This document shows, one piece after another, positions 1 through 7,282 of a DNA stretch of 25,802 nucleotides. Positions within the stretch are counted from its first letter, which is position 1. The number at the start of each line of letters is the position of its first letter. The stretch is from Planctomycetota bacterium (GTDB lineage Bacteria > Planctomycetota > UBA1135 > UBA2386): contig JAEUHU010000393.1 of the NCBI GenBank assembly GCA_016793305.1, positions 1 to 25,802 of the forward strand, given 5' to 3'. The notes under the pieces were generated by a model. It worked only from the letters and a program-made list of their open reading frames with translations, did no database searches and was not told where the DNA came from. The translations under genes and the position numbers were made by a program.

Positions 1-84
1 CGGCCGGGTCGCCTGCGCGATGGCTCCGCTCTGGGATCGCCGGCGGGGATCGCCGATACGGGATCGTCTTCCGGCCGGGAAGGT

Positions 85-114
85 CCGCCCCTGGCCGTTT
101 CTGACCAGGGGCGG
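85..114 (-). terminator. Hairpin downstream of tRNA-Ala
   Basis: A perfect 10-bp inverted repeat (85-94 and 105-114, arms CCGCCCCTGG/CCAGGGGCGG) with a 10-nt loop lies 4 nt beyond the 3' end of the tRNA gene in its transcription direction. No T-run follows, so it could be a terminator or a 3' processing hairpin. The rest of 1-118 shows no convincing gene; it holds only short repeats of GGGATCG beginning at 33, 46 and 60. Confidence 0.45.
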
Positions 115-118
115 GAAC

Positions 119-194
119 TGGTGGAGTCGAGGGGAGTCGAACCCCTGACCTACGCATTGCGAACGCGTCGCTCTACCAACTGAGCTACGACCCC
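119..194 (-). tRNA. tRNA-Ala (anticodon CGC)
   Basis: Read on the minus strand, this 76-nt sequence folds as a standard cloverleaf. The 7-bp acceptor stem is GGGGTCG/CGACTCC with one G-T wobble. The D-arm contains AGTTGGTA, the anticodon loop is TTCGCAA giving anticodon CGC (codon GCG, alanine), and the T-loop is TTCGACT. The CCA end is encoded in the gene. It begins only 21 nt after the stop of the upstream same-strand protein gene, so co-transcription and processing are possible. Confidence 0.97.
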
Positions 195-215
195 GCAGTG
201 TTGGGGGCAGGCAGG

Positions 216-1400
216 CTAGCGCGCCGGTGAGGCTGCGTAAAGAGCCTGCTCACGCTTTGCTGCGCCGTCGAGCTCGATCTCCCGGAGCCTTCCGGGGCGC
301 GGAAGGCCGCTCGTGGCAATGCCCGGCACCGACTCGCGTTCGACGTCGAAGGTCCAGGCGCCAGTCGGCTGCACCCGACCTTCCGGCGCATTCCGGGTCA
401 CGCCTCCACCGAGGACCAGCGGACCGGACACGGCAACCACGGCGCGAAGATGCAACTCGCCCTCCACCACGATGCCGGCATCGCACGAAAGGCGAGCGTT
501 CGCTCCCGGCAAGCCGAAGAACGCTCCACCGCCGCCTTCGATGGGCCCTGAGAACGGCTCGGCCTGATCGCAAATCCGATCCCCGGCCGACCAGCGGCCG
601 TTGCCGTCGCGGTCTGCGAACGCGACGGCATCGGGCCCAGGTTGCACGAGGAACACCAGCCGGCCACCTCCGTAGACGCGCACCGAGTTGCCCAGGTAGA
701 GGTTGCCACGCACCACCACCAGCACATCGCGAGTGAGCCGAATGGTCACGGGCTCGACATGGGGCGGCAACCACAGGTGGCCGGGCACGACGAACACCCC
801 GCCGCTGACGTTCCATGCCTGGCCTGTGAAGGGCCCGAGCACGAAGTCCGGCCCATCGGTACCGACCGACCAGGTCGCCAGCGCCACTCCCGGATCACGC
901 GCGAAGCAGTCCGAACCCTCGCCGCGCTGCGCCGCGGTCATCGCGTCGTCGGAGAGCCGGGGGAAGCCGGCGGGTGCGAGGACGTGGGACATCGGCAACA
1001 GCTCGACCAGGCTCGCCGAGCGCACCGAGCACGGACTAGCGAACGCTTCGGGCGCCGCGCCTTCCAGCCGATCGCACCGATAGGCGCGCGGCGGCACGCC
1101 GCCGCCGCGCAGGTGGGCCGTCCAACCGTTCGCATCCCCGACCACGTCGACCGCGCGACCACACAGCAGGTCCTGGGCCGTCATCCGCCCCTCGGCTGCG
1201 CAACGCAGGATCGAGGCCTCGGCGACGATCTCGTCGGCCGCACGAGCGGTCGCCGCGCCGACCTCCGCGGACCGACGTACGACCCGCGCCGTCTCGTGCA
1301 GGATTCCGAGCCCGACGCACACGACCGCGGCCCCGGCGAGAGTCAACGGCGACAAGCAGCCGCGCACGAACGTCCCCCACACCTCGCGCAGCCTCTTCAT
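216..1400 (-). CDS. Membrane-anchored PilX-like / envelope protein
   Basis: The protein has 394 residues. A single N-terminal transmembrane segment lies at about 17-35 after a short basic start (MKRLREVW), and the remainder is predicted to be extracytoplasmic. Residues 55-140 contain several cysteines. The C-terminal half (about 190-350) is a run of alternating hydrophobic strands with repeated Gly/Val/Leu patterns such as [18 protein letters not shown] and SGPLVLGGG, which resembles the beta-solenoid bodies of PilX-like pilus assembly proteins. [13 protein letters not shown] stretch looks like a calcium-binding EF-hand/dockerin-type loop. The start codon overlaps the stop of the 97-residue gene upstream (ATGA), so it is the third gene of a coupled set. 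The PilX assignment is inference from topology and composition only; no catalytic motif is visible. Confidence 0.75.
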   Translation of the reverse strand: MKRLREVWGTFVRGCLSPLTLAGAAVVCVGLGILHETARVVRRSAEVGAATARAADEIVAEASILRCAAEGRMTAQDLLCGRAVDVVGDANGWTAHLRGGGVPPRAYRCDRLEGAAPEAFASPCSVRSASLVELLPMSHVLAPAGFPRLSDDAMTAAQRGEGSDCFARDPGVALATWSVGTDGPDFVLGPFTGQAWNVSGGVFVVPGHLWLPPHVEPVTIRLTRDVLVVVRGNLYLGNSVRVYGGGRLVFLVQPGPDAVAFADRDGNGRWSAGDRICDQAEPFSGPIEGGGGAFFGLPGANARLSCDAGIVVEGELHLRAVVAVSGPLVLGGGVTRNAPEGRVQPTGAWTFDVERESVPGIATSGLPRPGRLREIELDGAAKREQALYAASPAR

Positions 1401-1690
1401 CGCCGCGCCTCCATGGCAGCGCCCAGCGCGAGGTACCGCCCAGCCGGACCGTCCTCCCAGCAGAGCCGCCGACCGACGAAGAGGGCCTCGAAGCGGCTGG
1501 GATCGAGCTGCTTGGCTGCATCAGGCTGTGCACGCTGATGGAGCAGCGTCTGGAGGAGGTGCTCGCGACGGATCGTCTCCGCCTCGGCTGCCGCAGCTTC
1601 GTCACGGATCCACAGGGCGCCTGCCGCCACCAACGCCAACAGACCGATGACGAAGAGCCGTTCCCAGCTCTCCAGGGAGTTCCTCGTCAC
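1397..1690 (-). CDS. Small single-TM protein of unknown function
   Basis: This 97-residue gene starts with GTG at 1690-1688, overlapping the TGA of the upstream HAMP-like gene (GTGA), and ends in an ATGA overlap with the next gene. A purine-rich GAGGAGAG sequence precedes the start. One transmembrane helix (about residues 13-28, FVIGLLALVAAGALWI) is followed by an Ala/Glu-rich helical stretch and a short tail with one cysteine. The overlaps at both ends are the main evidence that it is real. Its shape (short cytoplasmic start, one helix, coil) would suit a minor pilin-like or bitopic assembly factor, but no family motif is recognised. The frame stays open far upstream only because the opposite strand of the divergent ATPase gene is also open. 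Confidence 0.75.
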   Translation of the reverse strand: MTRNSLESWERLFVIGLLALVAAGALWIRDEAAAAEAETIRREHLLQTLLHQRAQPDAAKQLDPSRFEALFVGRRLCWEDGPAGRYLALGAAMEARR

Positions 1691-2175
1691 GACTCGCTCT
1701 CCTCGTGCTGATCCACCACGACCACCACGTCCCCGCCGGTGCGAGCACCGGCCGGGGGGCAACGATTCAGCCACTCCAGCACTTCGTTGCACTCCTGCGC
1801 CAGACCCTGCAGGAGGTCGCCACGACGAAGCGAGACGCGGAACGACAAGTCGCCGCCGCGGATTCGCCGCAGGGTCTGTTGCAGGCGGTGCTCCGGCCCC
1901 TCGACCAGGCGCGTCAGCCGAACGACCTGCACCAGGAAGACCACCAACGAGGCGACCAGGAACCCACCGATCGACAGCCACGCCGCCGATTCCCCGAACA
2001 CCACGTCGCGCCCCCCGGCCGCCGACTGCAGCAGTCCACGACAGTAGAGCAACAACCCGAGGAATCCGACCAGCAACGCGGCAGCTGGCACGCCGATCAC
2101 GACGACGGACCATCGCGCGCAAGACTGCCCGAAGCGAACGCGGTGCCCCCCAGAACGACCTGCCATCGCGTCCAC
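1687..2175 (-). CDS. Two-TM protein with solitary HAMP-like domain
   Basis: The start was taken as GTG at 2175-2173 because GGAGG lies 6 nt upstream; the ATG at 2166 would give 159 instead of 162 residues. Two hydrophobic helices (about 23-48 and 65-87) flank a very short external loop. After TM2, residues 88-136 resemble a HAMP linker: a conserved-type GP is followed by two amphipathic helices around GGDLSFRVSLRRGD. The acidic tail ends in DQHEESES. There is no methyl-accepting, kinase or cyclase output domain, so it could relay or tether rather than signal alone. It is similar in layout and HAMP sequence to the protein at 19413-20048. It heads an overlapping three-gene set and is divergent from the ATPase gene at 2372, with about 196 bp between the two starts. 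Confidence 0.78.
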   Translation of the reverse strand: MDAMAGRSGGHRVRFGQSCARWSVVVIGVPAAALLVGFLGLLLYCRGLLQSAAGGRDVVFGESAAWLSIGGFLVASLVVFLVQVVRLTRLVEGPEHRLQQTLRRIRGGDLSFRVSLRRGDLLQGLAQECNEVLEWLNRCPPAGARTGGDVVVVVDQHEESES

Positions 2176-2371
2176 GTCCACCCTCCGACCGAGAAGGCCA
2201 TGTCCCGACGCACGCCACCTCGGCTGCGCTCGTTCGACACGGGCCGTGATCGGCACGAACCGAAGTCGCGTTGAGCCCACGGAACAACGGCGTCTCGCAG
2301 TTGGACGCAAGAACGGAGCCCCACCCTGCCGATGCTCCGGACACTCCGCATCGCACGGAGTCGATACCAAC

Positions 2372-3187
2372 ATGGTCGAGCAACCGAACCCGCCGGAGAA
2401 GACCGGCAAGCGAGCCACGATCTTCGCGGTCACCTCCGGCAAGGGCGGCGTCGGCAAGACGTCCCTGTCGGTCAACCTCGCGTGCGAGTTCAGCCGCCGA
2501 GGTCACCGGACCATCATCGTCGACACCGACCTCGGGCTCGCGAACGCGCACATCCTCGCCGGCATCAAGCCGACGAAGACGCTGTCCGACTACATCGAAG
2601 GCAAGGCAGAGCTCTCCGAGATCATCGAGCCGGGCCCGTGCAAGGTGAAGTTCATCAGCGGCGGCAACGGCGTGAAGGAGATGGCGAATCTCGACGACAA
2701 CGGCCGAGCCCGCATCTGCGTCGCGATCGAGGAGCTGGCTCCTTTCTGCGACGTCGTCATCCTCGACACCGGCGCCGGCGTGTCGAAGGGCGTCACCGAC
2801 TTCGTCAGCATGGCGGACCACACAATCGTGGTCACCACGAGCAACTTCGCAGCGATCGCCGACGCGTACGGCATCGTCAAGGTGGTCGTCCAGGACGGCT
2901 ACCAGCGGCCGATCCACTGCGTCGTGAACCGCGTGCGCTCCCCGGAAGAGGCGGAGCAGGTGTTCTTGAAGCTGAAGGGCTGCACCGAGCGCTTTCTGGG
3001 TTTCGACCTCAACTGGCTCGGCCTGCTGCCGGAAGATAGCTCCGTTGAGGGCGCCGTGTTGAAGCGCGCGCCGTTCAGCGAAGTCTTCCCCGGCAGCGTC
3101 GCTGCACGCTACCTCGCGAAGCTGGTCTCGGGTCTCGAGCGATACCTCGGGAACACGAAGCCAGCGACGCAGGCGGCGAAGACCTGA
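2372..3187 (+). CDS. FlhG/MinD-type P-loop ATPase (ParA/MinD family)
   Basis: The 271-residue protein starts at ATG 2372 with GGAG 11 nt upstream. The deviant Walker A motif SGKGGVGKT lies at residues 22-30, with the signature lysine K24. The DTDLGLANAH motif (51-60) and DTGAGVSKG (132-140) are characteristic of the FlhG/FleN branch of the MinD family, as is the later DAYGIVK. Such ATPases dimerise on ATP and position polar or membrane structures such as flagella, pili or division machinery. The C-terminus carries no obvious MinD-type amphipathic targeting helix; it ends in a Lys/Ala/Thr-rich tail. No flagellar gene is seen nearby, and the divergent neighbours are pilin-like envelope genes, so a role in placing a surface structure is plausible but inferred. 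The HU gene follows 72 nt downstream. Confidence 0.93.
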   Translation: MVEQPNPPEKTGKRATIFAVTSGKGGVGKTSLSVNLACEFSRRGHRTIIVDTDLGLANAHILAGIKPTKTLSDYIEGKAELSEIIEPGPCKVKFISGGNGVKEMANLDDNGRARICVAIEELAPFCDVVILDTGAGVSKGVTDFVSMADHTIVVTTSNFAAIADAYGIVKVVVQDGYQRPIHCVVNRVRSPEEAEQVFLKLKGCTERFLGFDLNWLGLLPEDSSVEGAVLKRAPFSEVFPGSVAARYLAKLVSGLERYLGNTKPATQAAKT

Positions 3188-3212
3188 CGGGGCAAGGGAC
3201 ACACGAGGGAAG

Positions 3213-3227
3213 GCGGGCGAAGCCCGC
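3213..3227 (+). other. Short GC hairpin between ATPase and HU genes
   Basis: A perfect 6-bp stem GCGGGC/GCCCGC with a GAA loop sits 26 nt after the ATPase stop and 32 nt before the HU start. It lacks a T-run. It could be a weak terminator, an mRNA stability element, or chance in GC-rich DNA. Confidence 0.25.
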
Positions 3228-3259
3228 AGAGCCAACCGGGAACACAGGGGATATCAGGG

Positions 3260-3691
3260 ATGACCCGCACGACGAAGCAGGATGCGATGGATCGCATGGA
3301 TCAGGGGACGGACAAGCTCGCGGCCTCGGCCGAGGACGCGTTCGGCCGGCAAGCCAACAAGGGCATCCTCGCCGACAAGGTCGCCGAGGAGCTCAACGTG
3401 CCGCGCCGAACGGCGGCTCGTGTGCTCGACGCCGTGCTCGACGCCGTCAGCGATCTGCTGCGAGGTCGCGGCAAGGTCGCGGTGAAGGGCTTCGGCACCT
3501 TCGAGCGGCGCATCCGCAAGGGTCGCGCCTACAAGCACCCGCTGACCGGGGAGAGCATCGACGTCGCCAACAAGGAGACGATCATCTTCAAGCCGAGCGA
3601 TCAGCTGATCGTCGAGACGCGCACCAACGCGGCGCCGCGCCAGAAGCGCCCCGCCGGCCTGCCGACGGACGACATCCTGTTCAAGGGCTGA
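3260..3691 (+). CDS. HU/IHF-family DNA-binding protein with N-terminal tail
   Basis: The protein has 143 residues, compared with about 90 for a typical HU. Residues 36-122 are the HU/IHF fold: helix-rich dimerisation part (LADKVAEELNVPRRTAARVLDAVLD region), the hallmark GFGTF at 77-81, the beta-arm with RKGRAYKHPLTGE, and the closing IIFKPSDQL. HU binds and bends DNA nonspecifically and compacts the nucleoid; IHF relatives bind specific sites. The extra N-terminal region of about 34 residues is hydrophilic and charged, and a basic/proline tail follows the fold at 125-136. Start ATG 3260 is preceded by CAGGGGATATCAGGG, containing a usable AGGGG. A strong hairpin lies just downstream, consistent with a single highly expressed transcript. 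Confidence 0.93.
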   Translation: MTRTTKQDAMDRMDQGTDKLAASAEDAFGRQANKGILADKVAEELNVPRRTAARVLDAVLDAVSDLLRGRGKVAVKGFGTFERRIRKGRAYKHPLTGESIDVANKETIIFKPSDQLIVETRTNAAPRQKRPAGLPTDDILFKG

Positions 3692-3718
3692 GCCGCGCCG
3701 AGATCGGCACCGACCGGA

Positions 3719-3755
3719 CACGGGGAGGAAGTGCCATGGGCACCTCCTCCCCGTG
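3719..3755 (+). terminator. Long hairpin terminator after HU gene
   Basis: An 11-bp perfect outer stem (3719-3729 with 3745-3755, CACGGGGAGGA/TCCTCCCCGTG) is followed after one mismatch by an inner 5-bp stem GTGCC/GGCAC with a 3-nt ATG loop. It begins 27 nt after the HU stop. There is no T-run. The 3' arm can also pair with ATCGGCAC at 3703-3710 through GTGCCGAT at 3753-3760, so two alternative folds exist. Confidence 0.6.
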
Positions 3756-3845
3756 CCGATTCCGGGCGACTCGGGCCGCTTCGCACCGGATTCGGCAGCG
3801 CTCGGCACGTGACCACGCAGCAGGACGGCGGCTATCGTCCCGGTC

Positions 3846-4727
3846 GTGGTCCAACCTCCCGACGAGTTCCTCGCCGCCTGCGTGCAGTTCGACGTCCGCC
3901 CAGGAGACGTGGCCGCCAACCGCGCCTCGATGCGAGCAGGGCTCGAGGAAGCAGTGGCAGCCGGCGCCAGGTTGTGTGTGCTGCCCGAACTCTGGTCCAC
4001 ATCGTTCCTCGGCCAGATCGACGACCGCATCGCGGCCGAGGCCGCGGAGGCCGAACACGAACTCCAGGAGCTGTCAGGCGAGCACGGCCTGGTGGTGGTC
4101 GGCAGCACGATCGAAGTCGTTGGCGACCGGGTGTTCAACACGGCCCAGGTGCACCAGCGCGGCGATCGCATCGCGGCGTATCGCAAGGTTCACCTGTTCA
4201 GCCCCAACCTGGAGCACCGGATGCACGCCGCTGGGGACGACCCGTGCTTGGTCGACAGCGAGTGCGGCCGTCTCGGCATCCTGATCTGCTACGACCTGCG
4301 GTTCCCGGAACTCGCTCGGTACTACTTCCACCGGGGCGCCGACCTGCTGCTCGTGCCCGGCCAATGGCCGGAGGCCCGCGCGCAGCATTGGCGCACGCTG
4401 CTGCGCGCGCGGGCGATCGAGAACCAGATGTTCGTGATCGGCTGCAACCGCACCGGCCAGGAGCCCTCCCATCGGAACGGTGAGCCGATGGCGTTCCCAG
4501 GCGACGGCCGCATCGTCGACCCGACTGGAGAAGTGCTCGCCGCGGGCGCGGGCGAAGCAGGCGCCGTGGTCGCCACCATCGAACTGCGCAAGAACCGGAC
4601 GATGCGCCGCATCCTTCCGATCGCGAGAGACCAGCGACCGAGCTTCTACCGACGCCTCTTCGAGGAGACCTATGCCGACTCGCTGGCCCAGAGCTGCGAG
4701 TCCGTGCGGCCCGACCAGGACGAGTGA
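3846..4727 (+). CDS. Carbon-nitrogen hydrolase (nitrilase superfamily amidase)
   Basis: The 293-residue protein shows the Glu-Lys-Cys catalytic triad of the nitrilase superfamily: E48 in LPELW, K114 in YRKVHLF and C148 in ICYDLRFPE. The family cleaves non-peptide C-N bonds by a thioimidate/acyl-cysteine mechanism in the cytoplasm. The sequence FSPNLEHRMHAAGD and the later QWPEARAQHW are typical of the omega-amidase/YafV-like branch, which deamidates small alpha-keto amides, so that is the best substrate guess, not a proof. Start is GTG at 3846, with no strong ribosome-binding site. The C-terminal tail of about 25 residues (after RRLFEETYADS) is acidic. It faces the sigma-factor gene tail-to-tail across a terminator-like palindrome. 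Confidence 0.93.
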   Translation: MVQPPDEFLAACVQFDVRPGDVAANRASMRAGLEEAVAAGARLCVLPELWSTSFLGQIDDRIAAEAAEAEHELQELSGEHGLVVVGSTIEVVGDRVFNTAQVHQRGDRIAAYRKVHLFSPNLEHRMHAAGDDPCLVDSECGRLGILICYDLRFPELARYYFHRGADLLLVPGQWPEARAQHWRTLLRARAIENQMFVIGCNRTGQEPSHRNGEPMAFPGDGRIVDPTGEVLAAGAGEAGAVVATIELRKNRTMRRILPIARDQRPSFYRRLFEETYADSLAQSCESVRPDQDE

Positions 4728-4753
4728 GCCGAACTGGCGAAGGTGCCGCGCTT

Positions 4754-4796
4754 CGTCGGATCCAGAGCGCTCGGCCGGACGCCCGAGGATCCGACG
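4754..4796. terminator. Bidirectional terminator between convergent genes
   Basis: Arms CGTCGGATCC (4754-4763) and GGATCCGACG (4787-4796) are a perfect 10-bp inverted repeat around a 23-nt loop. A further pairing GGCGAA (4736-4741) with TTCGCC (4798-4803) extends the structure. It sits in the 81-nt gap between convergent stop codons at 4727 and 4809, so it can serve both genes. No T-run is visible on either side. Confidence 0.65.
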
Positions 4797-4808
4797 GTTC
4801 GCCTTGGC

Positions 4809-6017
4809 TCACTCCACGAAGGCCTGCAGCTGGCGCAGCTTGGCCGGCCGCTTGATGCGCCCCAGAGCGGCATTCTGCAGCTGACGAACCCGTTCGGCGG
4901 TGATTCCGAGCTCCGTCGCGATCTCACCGAGCGTCTGCGGCTCGGCCCCATCCAGGCCGAAGCGGCGATGCAGGATGCGTCGCTCGCGTTCGGGTAGATC
5001 GGCCATCGCGTCCGCCAAGGCTTGTCGCAGATCCCCGGCAGGAATCGACTCCGGTACCGGCGGCAGACTCTCGTCCGGCAGCATCTGCACGAGCGATGCG
5101 CCGTCGGTCCCGGCGATTTCCGCATCGAGACTCACCGAGTAGCGGCGCGTCGCGAGGACCCATGCCACCTTTTCGGCACTGACGCCGATTCGCTCGGCGA
5201 TCTGCGCATGCGTCAACTCGTGACCAGCTCTACGGGCTTCGTCCTGCACGCGACGGATCTTGCCCAGGATCTTCTGCACCCAGATCGGCACTCGGACGGT
5301 GCGAGAGCTGTTGTACAGCATCTTCAACACCGCCTGGTGCACCCAATACTGGGCGTAGGTCCGGAAGCGCACGTCGCGGCGCCAATCGAAGCCATCGATG
5401 GCCTGGAACAACGAGGAGTTGCCTTCCTGGATCAGGTCGGCGGTGTCGACCCCGAGGTTGCGGTAGCGATTGACGGTACTCAGCACGACCGACAGTGCGC
5501 CTTCCACGTAGAGATTGCGCAGCTCCTCGAGCTGTTCCGTCAGCCGGGCGAACCAGGCTCGATCGAGCCGGCGTGGCGTGGCGCGTGACGCGACGCAGGC
5601 GAGCACGGCGCGCGAGGTGCCACGCACCAGCTCGGCAGCCTCGGCCTCTTCGACGCCGAACTTCACCAGCCAGCCCTTCACTAGGGTCGACAGGAATTCG
5701 TGGCGGCGCGCCATCCGGAACTCCTCCTCACGGTCCATCGGCACGATGCGCCGCAGGTCGCTCTGGTAGAACGTGTCGCGAACGTCAGGGAAATCATGCG
5801 AGCCAGCCAGATTGGCAGGAACGCGGCGGTCGGCGCGATAGGCCGCAAGGTCCAGCGTCGCACGCGCCTTGGCGAAATCGGCTCCCAGCTTCACCACTGT
5901 GTTCCGGAAGCGGTCCGTGGGCACGTCCAGCCAGCGATCGAGATCCGAAATCGCCACGACCTGGCCAGGCAGGAGGCGGCGGCGACCGGCGGCGGAGAGC
6001 AGTTTGGCGAGCACCAT
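4809..6017 (-). CDS. RNA polymerase sigma-70 family factor (RpoD/RpoH-like)
   Basis: A group 1/2-type sigma factor of 402 residues from ATG 6017. Region 1.2-like sequence surrounds MDREEEFRMARRHE (94-106), followed by a spacer of about 65 residues. Region 2 covers 174-250, with DLIQEGNSSLFQAIDGFDWRRDVRFRTYAQYWVHQA-type core-binding and -10 melting residues (the usual QEGN.GL.. and YA.WW positions here read SSLF and YAQYW). Region 3 is about 251-310, and region 4 (333-392) has PERERRILHRRFGL and the helix-turn-helix TLGEIATELGITAERVRQLQ, which reads the -35 element. The first ~90 residues do not match sigma region 1.1 clearly. No Shine-Dalgarno lies before the chosen ATG, so a slightly different start remains possible. 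Whether it is the housekeeping factor or an alternative one cannot be told here. Confidence 0.92.
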   Translation of the reverse strand: MVLAKLLSAAGRRRLLPGQVVAISDLDRWLDVPTDRFRNTVVKLGADFAKARATLDLAAYRADRRVPANLAGSHDFPDVRDTFYQSDLRRIVPMDREEEFRMARRHEFLSTLVKGWLVKFGVEEAEAAELVRGTSRAVLACVASRATPRRLDRAWFARLTEQLEELRNLYVEGALSVVLSTVNRYRNLGVDTADLIQEGNSSLFQAIDGFDWRRDVRFRTYAQYWVHQAVLKMLYNSSRTVRVPIWVQKILGKIRRVQDEARRAGHELTHAQIAERIGVSAEKVAWVLATRRYSVSLDAEIAGTDGASLVQMLPDESLPPVPESIPAGDLRQALADAMADLPERERRILHRRFGLDGAEPQTLGEIATELGITAERVRQLQNAALGRIKRPAKLRQLQAFVE

Positions 6018-6192
6018 GGGGATACCAGAGGGGGAGGTAGCTGTGATACGACGAACGCAGCCAGAGACTTCGTTCGAACGTGCGCTGTGCCCGGAGGCAG
6101 CGCCCTCACCGATCCAACTGCTGTGCCAACAAGTCCCAGCCAACTCCACCGGGAGGCCGCGACGCGACGCAAACCTCGACCGGACCGGCAAT

Positions 6193-7152
6193 TCAGCGTT
6201 TCTTCACCAACAGGATCACGACCCCGAGCAGCAGAACCGCCCCGCCGAGGATCGGTAGAAGTGGCAGGCCTTCCTCCACCGCCACGGGCAGCGGCAGGCT
6301 GCCCGAACTCTCGGTAGCCGCTGGACCGACAGGCTGCTCGTTCGCGACTTCGCCGACCCGACCCGTGAGTGCGGCCGGCCCGTTCGCCTTCACAGGTGCC
6401 GCCGCGCTGCCCGGGATCGTAGCCACCGGTTCCGGGCGCACGGGAGCTGCCGCAGAGATGCCGGAGCGTGTCGGCAACGCAACCTTGGGGGCCGGTTGCT
6501 GGCCGACCTCGACCTCGCCGATCGCGCGATCGACGAAGCGCCCGATCGGCTGGGCCGAAACCCCGTCGTAGAGGTCGAACTTGAGCTCCACGGAAACCGG
6601 TTGCCTCGAGCCGATCGGAGCTTCCCCGGTCAGCGTCACAGGGATCTCGAACACAGCGAAGTTGTCGTAGACCGGGCGGCCGAGGTAGCCAGACGCAAGT
6701 CGACCGAGCTCGGCAGGGCGCACGGCCAGGGCTCCCAGTGTCAGCGGGCCATGCCGCGGCCCCGAGATCATTTCGATGGCCGGAGGTGCTGGCAACACCG
6801 TGGAGCCATGGAAGGTCATCGTAACCAGCATCGTGCCAGTCTGCCCTGGCATCAGCTTGGCTGGCCGGAACGAGGTGTGGAACCGGCAGTGCGCCGAGGC
6901 ACCGTTGATGATGTTTCGCGCCAACCGCTCCTCAGGAGTGAGCTTCTCGAACTCCTCCTTCTGACGCCGCGCGTCCTCCTCGCTGTCCACCTTCTCTCCC
7001 TTCTCACCTTGCGCCGCTTCCTGGCGCAGCAGCTCTCGGCGGGCCCGATCGAGTTCGACGGAATCCTCGGGCCTGTCCCCACCTCGTTGCGCCGGCAGCA
7101 CGGCGGCAAGTACCAGGCCAAGGAGGGGCAACAAGCATCGCAGCGGGTTCAT
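6193..7152 (-). CDS. Secreted protein with C-terminal membrane anchor, DsbD-N-like fold suspected
   Basis: The protein has 319 residues from ATG 7152; an in-frame GTG at 7164 is an alternative. A signal peptide (residues 1-21, MNPLRCLLPLLGLVLAAVLPA) is followed by a charged Glu/Lys/Arg-rich segment (22-80). A beta-rich domain (about 85-215) contains PGQTGTMLVTMTFHGSTVLPAP and closing strands ELKFDLYDG; it looks like the immunoglobulin-like domain at the N-terminus of DsbD-type proteins. A Pro/Ala linker (215-290) leads to a final transmembrane helix (about 297-316) and a short KKR tail. The likely position is the inner-membrane outer face. It contains C6 in the signal peptide and one further cysteine (C89), so it does not itself look like a dithiol oxidoreductase. 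The function is unknown. It lies 175 nt upstream of the sigma gene on the same strand. Confidence 0.8.
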   Translation of the reverse strand: MNPLRCLLPLLGLVLAAVLPAQRGGDRPEDSVELDRARRELLRQEAAQGEKGEKVDSEEDARRQKEEFEKLTPEERLARNIINGASAHCRFHTSFRPAKLMPGQTGTMLVTMTFHGSTVLPAPPAIEMISGPRHGPLTLGALAVRPAELGRLASGYLGRPVYDNFAVFEIPVTLTGEAPIGSRQPVSVELKFDLYDGVSAQPIGRFVDRAIGEVEVGQQPAPKVALPTRSGISAAAPVRPEPVATIPGSAAAPVKANGPAALTGRVGEVANEQPVGPAATESSGSLPLPVAVEEGLPLLPILGGAVLLLGVVILLVKKR

Positions 7153-7261
7153 GGAGGTTTGCACGCGGTCAGGAATACTAGCCCAGGATGGGGTCGGACC
7201 AGCCTTGGACGGTCTCGGTCCTCCGGCCTTCCCGTAGAGCCGCTTGAAAGGGCCCCAGTCC

Positions 7262-7277
7262 GAGGCTAGTTAGCCTC
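7262..7277. promoter_or_regulatory. Inverted repeat just upstream of the mrp start
   Basis: GAGGCTA and TAGCCTC form perfect 7-bp arms with a 2-nt spacer, ending 5 nt before the mrp ATG. No Shine-Dalgarno sequence precedes that start, so the palindrome occupies the initiation region. It could be a repressor site or, less likely given the 2-nt loop, an RNA structure. Confidence 0.4.
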
Positions 7278-7282
7278 TTCCG

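Noticed and set aside
1..118. Possible CRISPR-like or operator repeats of GGGATCG at 33, 46 and 60
   Set aside because: Only three 7-nt copies, irregular spacing and no spacer structure; probably chance in GC-rich DNA.
2372..3187. Chromosome partitioning ParA pair
   Set aside because: The next gene is HU, not ParB, and no parS-like palindrome was seen; the sequence fits FlhG/MinD better.
1691..3235. Minus-strand open frame running from the small TM gene through the ATPase gene
   Set aside because: It lies opposite a clear FlhG-type ATPase and has low-complexity Arg/Asp-rich sequence; only its last 97 codons (1397-1690), which overlap neighbouring genes properly, look real.
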